A stretch of DNA of 64,000 bases from Diadema setosum. Its lineage: Eukaryota > Echinodermata > Echinoidea > Diadematoida > Diadematidae. Of this stretch, positions 55,020 to 64,000 are shown one piece after another. Both the position numbers and the translations under genes were made by a program. Each line of letters starts with the position of its first letter. Within the stretch, counting starts at the first letter, position 1. Location of the stretch: positions 27,029,476-27,093,475 of the forward strand of contig CM067066.1 in the NCBI GenBank assembly GCA_033980235.1, read 5' to 3'. Below the pieces are notes generated by a model, which was given only the letters and a program-made list of their open reading frames with translations, did no database searches and was not told where the DNA came from.

Positions 55020-55630
55020 CGTTCGAAAGTAAATAACCATAACATTCAGCTCTGGAAGATGCTAAAGTAAATGTCGAATGATCCCTTTGACGTTTGGAAA
55101 TGAATAACAATAATATTCAACTCCGTACGATGATTAAATAAATATCGGATGTTTGCTTTTACTTTCGAAAGTAAATAGCAATAACATTCATCTCCGGAAG
55201 ATGCTAAAATAAATGTCAGATCTTTGCTTTGACGTTCGGAAATGAATAACAATAATATTCAACTCTGTACGATGATAAAATAAATGCCGGATGTTTGCTT
55301 TTACGTTCAAAAATAACAATAACATTCAGCTCCGGAAGATGCTAAAATAAATGTCGAATGATCCCTTTGACGTTCGGAAATTAATAACAATAATATTCAA
55401 CTCCGTATGATGATTAAACAGATGTCGGGTGTTTGCTTTTACTTTCGAAAGTAAATAGCAATAACATTTGGCTCCGGAAGATGCCAAAATAAATGTCAGA
55501 TAATTGCTTTTACGTTTGGAAGTGAATAGCAGTATCAGTCTGCTCCATATGATGCTAAAATAAATGTCGGATATTTGCTATTACATTTCGAAATGAAGAA
55601 CAGTAACATTCAGCTGAGTTTGATGGTAAA
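55020..55630. repeat. Minisatellite array, about 60-bp unit (left block)
   Basis: Units of the form 'ttcagctccggaagatgctaaaataaatgtcg..tttgcttttacgttcg' recur about ten times with drift. The same unit continues in the same orientation at 60114-60640. Confidence 0.85.
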
Positions 55631-56219
55631 TAACCGGGGGGCCAAAAGCTAAAAACAGAGGTCGAGTTGCACTCTCTCTACAAACTAAGTAGACCATGCT
55701 TATTTTCAAGTTTTTATTGTAACAAACAACATTCCACTGGTCTACCTCAAAAAATTTGTTGCGAAAGCCTCCAAATCCAAGATGGCGTCCAAGATGGCCG
55801 CCATATTTACTGAATTTGTTATTTAAATGATAGAATTCGATAGAAACATCAAATTTCAACAAATGTGATGTCATATGAAAGAAAATAAAATTTTCTACAA
55901 GTTGATACCATTTTTGTGGGTTATTGTGATAACTGAATTGAGATTTTAAGGAAAAAACACTCATTTTTTTATATATTTCTGAAAAAAGGAAAATTATGAA
56001 AATGCTTGATTCAGCAAAAATCAGAGAAAGACTGAAGGATTATCTTGAAACGTTTCAAGAATTTTGTTTGACATATAATTAATATTTGCAGAAAATTAGG
56101 GATCAGTACCATTTTCGGTTCAGGAGTTATAATGTCTCAAACTTGAAAACTCACTATGTAAAAATGGCCACTTTAGTTGTGACCAACACCTTGTTGTTCG
56201 TAAAAAAGTCTGTACGCGC

Positions 56220-56287
56220 CAAGACTACTACACGCACCACTGGCACTGGCGCTTGCAGCAGTGCCGGTGGTGCGTGTAGTAGTCTTG
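56220..56287. repeat. 28-bp-stem hairpin in the left arm
   Basis: CAAGACTACTACACGCACCA... (56220-56247) pairs with 56260-56287 with a single G-T type mismatch over a 12-nt loop. The counterpart in the right arm is at 59445-59512. Confidence 0.9.
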
Positions 56288-56778
56288 ACAAATGCATACT
56301 TTTTCTTTGACAAACAAGGGTTTGTGCCTGCAAACTGATCACTATTATTTCAAAGTAGATTGTTCTGAAGCAGATGAGATGAAGCAAAAAAAAAAATTTC
56401 AAATAGAGGTAGTAGCTTGAAACTTGGCACCAATCTTGTTATAGATAGTTTAAGACAGAATTTAGATCAACCGCTCAAAGAAAAAAAAAATCAAGATGAC
56501 AGCCATCAAGGTTGACATAGTGTATTGCGCGAAATTAAATGTATTATTTCGTTTTTGATACAAATTTGTCTGTTGTGATCTCTTAAACCGTCTTAAGTTT
56601 TTAAGGACACATTCTTAAAACCAGTGATATTCTACTCTCCGAAAAAGAGAAAACAAATCGAGTGGAAGTTTTTACTTCTGATGTGAGGAGTGAATAAGAG
56701 AAAACGGTGAATTTAGAGTGAAATTGGAGTGACTTTTGAGTGAAAATGTTCATTTTCACTCATTTTAGAGTGACCTTA

Positions 56779-56947
56779 GGCAGAGCTCCACACTAACTTT
56801 TATATTTGGTGGCCCAAAGGCAAATATCCGACCTTTTTTGGTGGACCAATCAGGCCACCAAATTCTTCATTTCTGATATTTTGGTGGCCCGACGTGCGTT
56901 TTTTGTGGCCCCGGGCCACCGGACCACCGTTAGTGTCGAGCCCTGCC
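56779..56947. mobile_element. PIF/Harbinger-like MITE, 169 bp
   Basis: GGCAGAGCTCCACACTAAC at the left and GTTAGTGTCGAGCCCTGCC at the right are inverted repeats, flanked by TTA on both sides (56776-56778, 56948-56950). A TWA target duplication is characteristic of PIF/Harbinger. Non-coding. A second, partial copy lies at about 60889-60994. Confidence 0.75.
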
Positions 56948-59444
56948 TTAGGGATCACTCGTCACTCTTCGAGTGATCCCCGAGGTCACTCTAAAATGAA
57001 TGAAAATGAACATTTTCACTCTCGAGTGATCCTGATATCTAATGGATAGGAAAGCATCTACCAATGGCATAAGTTCAGATCACATTGTGACACTATAATC
57101 CACACGAAATCAGCCTCAAAACAATGTAAGAAAATCTGATAACGGAAAATACAGTTTCAGCATGCTTTTTTTTTGTAAATGTGAATATACAGCACGAATA
57201 ATCAATTTGGACAATTTCATTCGAACAATATACTGAAAAGTAATTTCGCACAACACATTTAACAATTTAAGAGCAAAGTTGAGAAATTGCCGCCATGTTG
57301 GATTTTTTTTTTTTTTGGGGGGGGGGGGGGTTCGGATCAGAAGGGCTTTCAAGGACATCTACGGATCAGACATTATTACACATAAACCTTCATCATTCAC
57401 GTTTCAACAACAGCAGAGTAACATACAAGTAAAAAAGCATATCTTTGATACAGAAGCATTTCTTTTTTATCAAATATTGGGCCTTACCCAAACACTGGAA
57501 TGAGCTCCACCCCCCCCCCCCCCAAAAAAAAAAAAAAAAAGACCCTCAATATGGTTTACACTAGTACAATATCGTTCGGATGTATAGAAACATGTAATAG
57601 ACAGCAATATGTGAAGATTAAAAAAACATATCAAATTATAAGTTATAAGTTGAGATTTAACTTTGACGCAACACACTAAAGGTATTTTTTACCATTGGGA
57701 GAGATATCAAATTCGATTTATATGTGCAGGTTAGTTGTATTACAAAACATTCTACCATGTAAAAAGATTATAATAAAGCCTAAAACATACGGAGATATCA
57801 CCATTTCTTTTTAAGAAACCATAACCATGATTACTGTTGACATAAAAAACATTCTTATCAGATCTATTTAGTATATCTAACAATATTTAGCATTAATTAT
57901 ACTGATTTAAGTTTGTACATTAATTCCTAACTCACAGTTCAGAACTAGTTTGAGGAATTAAGTAAAGCTGGGTTTTTGTTTTACGCTCACAATGGTAAAT
58001 AATGCCTTGAACGACAACCTCGATTAATTACCGCCATCTTGAATTTTGTACTAAATATTACATATTGGCAAAATTTGTGCCAAATTTTAAGCTCCTATCT
58101 CTTTTTGGAAAATACTTTCTGTTCAATCTTATCTGCCTCAGAGCAATCTACTATGATGAAATGCTACAGTGTAATAGCGACCAGTGTCACCTACCACTTG
58201 GCATGAAAAGTTAGTTTGCAGGTACTTGCAAGTCACTAGACCATTACAGTATTACATGTGACCATGTAAACACATTGTAAGCAAAATTTGTAATGCATAA
58301 ATATAATTTTTTGAAGTTTTAGATGTTAACTTGTCAACAGTGTATGATATTACCTGTAATTCCAGAAATATGAATTATGTCTCAATCTCAGTAAATCTCA
58401 ATCTCAATCGCAGGTTTCAAAATAATTCTTCAGTTCTTCTTCGATAAATACTAAATCATGCATTTTTACATTTCTTCCTTTTTTCAAAATGATATGAAAA
58501 TATGGATCCCCTCCCAAAAAAAGAGACGCAAACAACCCCCCCCCCAATTTATCACACTACACAACTAAAGTGGTATCAACTTTCAGAAAGTTTTACTCTC
58601 CTTCATATGACATCAAATTTGTTGCAATCCAATGTCTCTGTATCAAATTTTATGTTTGAAATGGTAATTTCAATAAAATGGCGGCCCTGTTGGACCGCAT
58701 CTGTACTTTGCAACAAATCTACTGAGGTGTACTTATGGAACATTGCTTAGTATGCTTAATATTATGTATGGTCTTGTTTATAGAGAGAATGGAACTCGAA
58801 AAGTAAGCACGATCTTGGATTTAACCCTCTGTGACGTCTTTGGGAACAGATGCGTGTAAATAACATATTATGTAAAATTGGATTTCAAGTTTGAGACATT
58901 ATAACTCCTGAAACAAATACAATACTGACCTCTAATTTTCTCCAAATATTGATTATATGGGAAAGATGTTAATTTCTGCATGGTTTTCATAAACATTTTT
59001 TTAATTTTATTTTTCTTTAACTTTTTAAGAGAAATATTCATGGTGCATTCTGAAAAATCTCTCAATAAAAACCTAAGATGGTTTGAAATGGCATGAAAAT
59101 GTTCAGAATATATAAAAACCATATAAATAGACAGCAAAACAGAAAAAATTGTATCAAAATCGAAATGATACATTTACTTTGGCGCAATACACTATGTCAG
59201 CTTTGATGGCCTGCAATATTGAATTTTTTGAGTGATTGATCCAAATTTTGTTTTAAACTTTCTATAGCAAGGTTGTTTCAAGCTTCTACCTCTATCTGAA
59301 AGATATTTTTTGCTTCCTCTCATCTGCTTCAGAACAATCTACTTTGAAATGATAGCAATCAGCGTCACCTGAGCTACCACTTGGTATGAAAAGTTAGTTT
59401 GCAGGCACAAACCCTTGTTTGTCAAAGAAAAAGTCTGCGTTTGC

Positions 59445-59512
59445 CAAGACTACTACACGCACCACCGGCACTGCTACAAGCGCCAGTGGCAGTGGTGCGT
59501 GTAGTAGTCTTG
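59445..59512. repeat. 28-bp-stem hairpin in the right arm
   Basis: CAAGACTACTACACGCACCA... (59445-59472) pairs with 59485-59512 with two mismatches over a 12-nt loop. Confidence 0.9.
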
Positions 59513-60113
59513 GCGTGCGCAGGCTTTTTTTTTACGACCAACAAGGTCTTGTCACAACTAAAGTGGCCATTTTTACATAGTGAGTTTTCAAGTTTGAGAC
59601 ATTATAACTCCTGAACCGAAAATGGTACTGACCCCTAATTTTCTTCAAATATTAATTATACGTCAAACAAAATTCTTGAAACGTTTCAAGATAATCCTTC
59701 AGTCTTTCTCTGATTTATGCTGAATCAAGCATTTTCATGATTTTCCTTTTTTCAGAAAAATATCAAAAAATGAGTGTTTTTTCCTTAAAATCTCAATCCA
59801 GTTATCACAATAACCCACAAAAATGGTATCAACTTGTAGAAAATGTTATTCTCTTTCACATGACATCAAATTTGTGGAAATCTGATGTTTCAATCAAATT
59901 CTATCTTTCAAATAACACATTCAGTAAATATGGCGGCCATCTTGGACGCCATCTTGGATTTAGAGGCTTTCGCAACAAATTTTTTGAGGTAGACCAGTGG
60001 AATGTTGTTTGTTACAATAAAAACTTGAAAATAAGCATGGTCTACTTAGTTTGTAGAGAGAGTGCAACTCACTCGTTAAGTAAGCGACTTTTTGGGGTTT
60101 GGCCCTCCGGTTA

Positions 60114-60640
60114 AAAGTAAATGTCTGATGTCTGCCTTGACTTTCAAAATGAAAAACAGTAACATTCGGCTCCGTACGATGCTAAAGTGATTGTCAGATG
60201 ATTCATTTCACTTTCGGAAGTGCACAGCAGTAACATGCGGCTCCGTACGACAATAAAATAAATGTCGGATGTTTGCTTTTCAATTTGGAAATGAATAACG
60301 GTAATGTTCTGCTCCAAATGATACTAAAATAAATAACAGATTGTTGCTTTTACATTTGGAAATGATTAACGGTATCAATCGGCTCAGTGAGATGCTAAAA
60401 TAAATAGCGGATGTTTGCTTTCACGTTCGGAAATGAAAAAGGATAACATTCAGCTCCGTACGATGCTAAAATGAAAGTCGGTTGTTTGCTTTTACATTTG
60501 AAAATGATTAACGGTAACATTCAGCTCCGTAAGGTGTTAAGATACTATAGTAAATGTTGGATGATTGCTTTTACGATCAGAAATGAATAACGGTAACTTT
60601 CGGCTCTTTACAATGCTAAAACAAAGGTCGGATGTTTACA
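60114..60640. repeat. Minisatellite array, about 60-bp unit (right block)
   Basis: Continues the array at 55020-55630 in the same orientation ('ggctccgtacgatgctaaa', 'gtcggatgtttgcttt'). Confidence 0.85.
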
Positions 60641-61208
60641 AATGTCTGCAAATGCTCCAACTTTCTCATTTCAAACGTAAGTTTTGACCACCTAAAGAGG
60701 CATCAACTTTTATAATAATCTATAAGCCTATTTGCTGAATCTTAGAGCTCAGAATAACGGTAAGATGATTGAATTTTTTATTCATTTTTTTAAGACATGG
60801 ATACCTGTATCACTTCAGTAACACTTGATATTTATTTTTCTATGTTTGTAGGACTGATTTAGTTTTTCTCATGTTTTTCTTGATTTTTTTTTCGGTCCAC
60901 CAGATTTGTCTTTCGGGCGACCAAAAAAATGAAAATCAATGATTTTGGTGGCCCGATCGGGCCACCAAAAATAAAAGTTAGTGTGGAGCCCTGCTATATA
61001 TATAGGGAATGGGTCGATAATTAATAATTTTAGCAACCTTTGACATCGGCCGTAAATCAGATAATTTTGCTTGACATTCGACGTCGTGCGATACCAAGTT
61101 GATTGCATAAACCTTCGACACTTCGTTGCTGCTCAATTTTATTTGATCTTGACATTATGGAAGCTATACGTATTGGATTTAATTGTCCCCCGACATCGGT
61201 TTTTTATT
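60641..61208. other. Non-coding; partial Harbinger-like MITE copy
   Basis: About 60889-60994 matches the MITE at 56779-56947 in reverse orientation (GTTAGTGTGGAGCCCTGC end). Nothing else recognised. Confidence 0.5.
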
Positions 61209-64000
61209 AGGTGATCCGAGTATCCTCTCGGATCACCTTCTGTATCTGTACTGATTCTTTGTTTTCCTTCTTCTTCTTCTTCTTTATTTCTGGACAAAAT
61301 TTGTGTATCGATTAGCTCAGAAAGTCCTCTTCCTATCAATGTCAAAATTATACCATATGTGTATCATGTCCCAAAGACGACGGGTCAAGTAAAATCGTAG
61401 TGATCAATCGACCGTGACGTCACTATGACGTCATTATATGAAAACACATTTTCAATCATATCTCATTAATGGAATGGAATTTTTCAATGAAATTTACGTC
61501 ACATATATTTCAAGTTATGCACATTCTACTCATATTATCAAAATTCATATTTTCTCTTAATACGTGTGCGTACGCAGGCGTTGAAATATTTGTATGCTCA
61601 AATCGAGCTGAAATTTTTTTGCACACGTTTCAGACCATTTGGAGCATTTTTTTAAAAATTGAAAAAATCGGACGGACGCGTACGCGCGCGCGCATATACG
61701 CACGCACAGCTCATATGCAATAGAAATTTCCCGTTTTTTCACTTTGATCGGATGTCCGAAATGTCAAGGAATATTTCTACCAAGTTTCAAGTCAATCCAA
61801 CTCAATATGACGTCATACGGGCCCGTCAAAGTTGAAATTCTGCGCGCGCGTCAATGGCGATATACAATGCAACTATGCCAAAAAACCGCCAATTTTAAAT
61901 CCGATTTTACTCGTCAGGATGGACAGTGACCCCTCCATTTTCTTTACATATTCTGAAAGCTGATGAGTTATACATGTCATTCCATGGGTTGGCGATGCTG
62001 AAAAAATGATTAAAAGATAAAAAATTTCTTATTAAAGTAAAAAAAGTAAAATTTTCAAAATGACGTCATCAAATTTTAAGTTTATTCGAGCGTATCTCAC
62101 TAATCCTTCGCCAATTTTCACCGAGATTTCAGTATGATGTAGCTTATTAAATGCTCTTTCATTATTGTAATAACAATATTTTGATTGGATGACGGCATCA
62201 CCTCGTAAAAATGGATTGAAAGTAATCTTGTCAAATTTGACCAGTTTACGTGTTATCTCTATGGGAGTGCAGTTTTTCTGGAAATGAAAATTGACATGAC
62301 TATCTTTATCGAGCACTAGCTCACTTATGCTTCAGTGAATTTCTCCCAAATTTTAATATGTAGTAGCTGAGACTTTGGGCTATCGTAAGTGTGCCCTTTG
62401 TTTCTTCATACGACGTCGGCATCACATCAAAAAATTTGGTTGAAATTAAAGCTTATTTTCGATGTATTGAGATATTTCTTTCTTTCTGCAAATTTCTTTG
62501 CAATAACTCAAGAAAGACAACCTCTATCACTCCCATATTTTGAACATGTTTAGTTCATGTTATGAACATTATTTCATAAAATAACAACTACTTGATCGGA
62601 CACCATCTTGGGTATGTAAATTAGGGTCAAAGGTCACAAATATTTCATCCTGTATCTTAGTAAATACATGTCCTATCTTTCCCATATTTTGCACACGTAA
62701 AGACCATGTTACAAGGATCATCTCACAAAATAACCACTTTTTGCTCAGATGCCATCTTGTCTGTGCAAAGTGGGGTCAAAGGTCATATGTACTTTTTTCT
62801 GTATCTTCGTTATGACGTGTTATCTCTATGGGAGGGAATTTTTCTAAATGTGAAAGTTGACATGATTGTCTTTATCGAGCACTAGCTCACTTACCCTTCC
62901 GTGAATTTCTCCCAGATTTTGATATGTTGTAGCTGAGACTTTGCGCTATCATTAAGTACCTTTTGTTTTTTCATACAATGTCAGGATCATGCTAAAAAAC
63001 TTGGTTGAAATTAAAGCTTATGTTCGATGTATTGAGATATTTCTTTCTTTGTGCAACTTTCTTTGCAATAACTCAAAAATAACAGTCTCTATCACCCCCA
63101 TATTTTGCACATGTTTAGTTAATGTCATGTACATTTTTTCATAAAATAACAACTACTTGATCGGACACCATCTTGGGTATGTAAATTAGGGTCAAAGGTC
63201 ACAAATGTTTCATCCTGTATCTTGGTGAATACCAGTCCTATCTTTCCCATATCTTGCACACGTAAAGACCATGTTACAAGGATCATTTCACAAAATAACC
63301 ACTTTTGGCTCAGAGGCCATCTTGTTTGTGCAAAGTGGGGTCAAAGGTCATATGTACTTCTTCCTTTATCTTCGTTATGACGTGTTATCTCTATGGGAGG
63401 GAATTTTTCTAGATGTGAAAATTGACATGATTGTCTTTATCGACGACTAGCTCACTTACCCTTCAGTGAATTTCTTCCAGATTTTCTTATGTTGTAGCCA
63501 ATTTAATACTCTTTAAGTTTTGTTAATCAAAGTTTTAATCGGATGATGTCTTCACCTCGTGAAAATGGATATAATGTAACCTTGTAAAATTTAACCAGTT
63601 TACCTGTTATCTCAATGGGAGGGAATTTTTCTGGAAATGAAAATTGACATGACGGTCTTTATCAAGCACTAGCTCACTTACTCTTCTGTGAATTTCTCCC
63701 AGATTTTAATATGTTGTAGCTGAGACTTTGGGCTATCATCAGTGTTTTCTCCAGTTTTTCATACGACGCCGAGATCACATCAAAAAACTTGGTTGAAATC
63801 AAACTTATCTTCGATGTATTGAGATATTTCTTTCTCTCTGCAATTTTCTTTGCAATAACTCAAGAAAAACAGCCCCTATCATCCCCATATTTTGCACATG
63901 TTTAGCTCATGTCACGTACATTATTTCATAAAATAACAACTACTTGATCTAAATAAAAATAATACTAAATTAGGGTCAAAGGTCATAAATGTTTCATCCT
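61209..64000. repeat. Hairpin-bounded repeat with about 565-bp satellite-like units, runs off the window
   Basis: Starts with a perfect 12-bp hairpin (AGGTGATCCGAG at 61209-61220, complement at 61227-61238). GTTATCTCTATGGGAG recurs at 62252, 62819 and 63384 (spacing 567, 565) and as GTTATCTCAATGGGAG at 63606 (a shortened 222-bp unit). Each full unit contains GGGTCAAAGGTCA words and 'atcgagcactagctcactta'. ORFs in it are not conserved between units. Non-coding. Confidence 0.8.

Larger units (their letters stand above)
55631..60113. mobile_element. 4.5-kb foldback element with about 0.9-kb inverted arms
   Basis: The left end TAACCGGGGGGCCAAA and the right end (complement TAACCGGAGGGCCAAA) open long imperfect arms, 55631-56532 and 59170-60113. 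They are flanked by AAA (55628-55630, 60114-60116), and joining the flanks restores a normal minisatellite unit. Both arms encode antisense-matched stretches such as 'ccaagatggcgtccaagatgg', which look non-coding. The centre holds diverged direct copies of arm sequence (about 58010-58760 resembles 59200-60110) and a small MITE. No transposase recognised. Confidence 0.75.

Overview
This 64 kb window looks like a piece of a large, repeat-rich animal genome, most likely a marine invertebrate. It is A+T-rich, with consensus-type spliced exons, (GT)n and (GAA)n microsatellites, Ty3/gypsy, DIRS-type and LINE retroelements, many inverted-repeat DNA elements, and dispersed elements with 110-165 bp internal tandem units plus tetranucleotide tracts, as described from bivalves ('pearl'/160-bp family) and other marine invertebrates. 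I favour an echinoderm, mollusc or related animal, but the sequence alone does not settle the phylum. I found no rRNA, tRNA, operon or CRISPR array and no complete host gene.

Host-like material is sparse. It consists of a CAP-Gly (CYLD-like) exon at 6379-6665 (-), a death-domain-like exon at 36542-36805 (-), an unidentified well-formed ORF at 9182-9493 (-), a possible short first exon at 40122-40182 (+), and two broken pieces of one apparent multicopy invertebrate gene family at 852-2245 (amino end) and 31832-33347 (middle and carboxyl end, with an internal inversion).

Layout. 0.1-14.5 kb: Helitron-like elements with 160-bp units, a foldback element (4.0-4.65 kb), a terminal-inverted-repeat (TIR) element carrying a THAP-like fragment (7.1-8.9 kb), and a TIR element (10.31-13.76 kb) containing a second TIR element with a transposase helix-turn-helix remnant (12.06-13.27 kb). 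15.8-30.9 kb: a LINE reverse-transcriptase copy, broken first by a TTAA-flanked MITE and then by an 11.9 kb young Ty3/gypsy element on the minus strand. That element has 2.47 kb LTRs, intact gag and pol, and a textbook -1 frameshift signal joining them. 31.8-35.2 kb: the inverted pseudogene, then a duplicated segment in which one copy carries a piggyBac-like TTAA element. 37.4-39.3 and 48.5-49.7 kb: two arrays of AACCATGGTT-rich units in opposite orientation. 41.8-42.8 and 45.3-46.6 kb: two Helitron-like elements in opposite orientation whose tandem bodies are full of AGGTCA repeats. 49.9-54.5 kb: a decayed DIRS-type tyrosine-recombinase retroelement on the minus strand (gag, RT/RNase H, recombinase). 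55.0-60.6 kb: a minisatellite array split by a 4.5 kb foldback element with about 0.9 kb arms. 61.2-64.0 kb: about 565-bp satellite-like units that run off the window.

Working together: only the gypsy element looks recently active. Its gag, frameshift site, protease-RT-RNase H-integrase polyprotein, primer-binding site, polypurine tract and near-identical LTRs form a complete retrotransposition unit. Everything else is mainly a layered record of older insertions, several datable by nesting.
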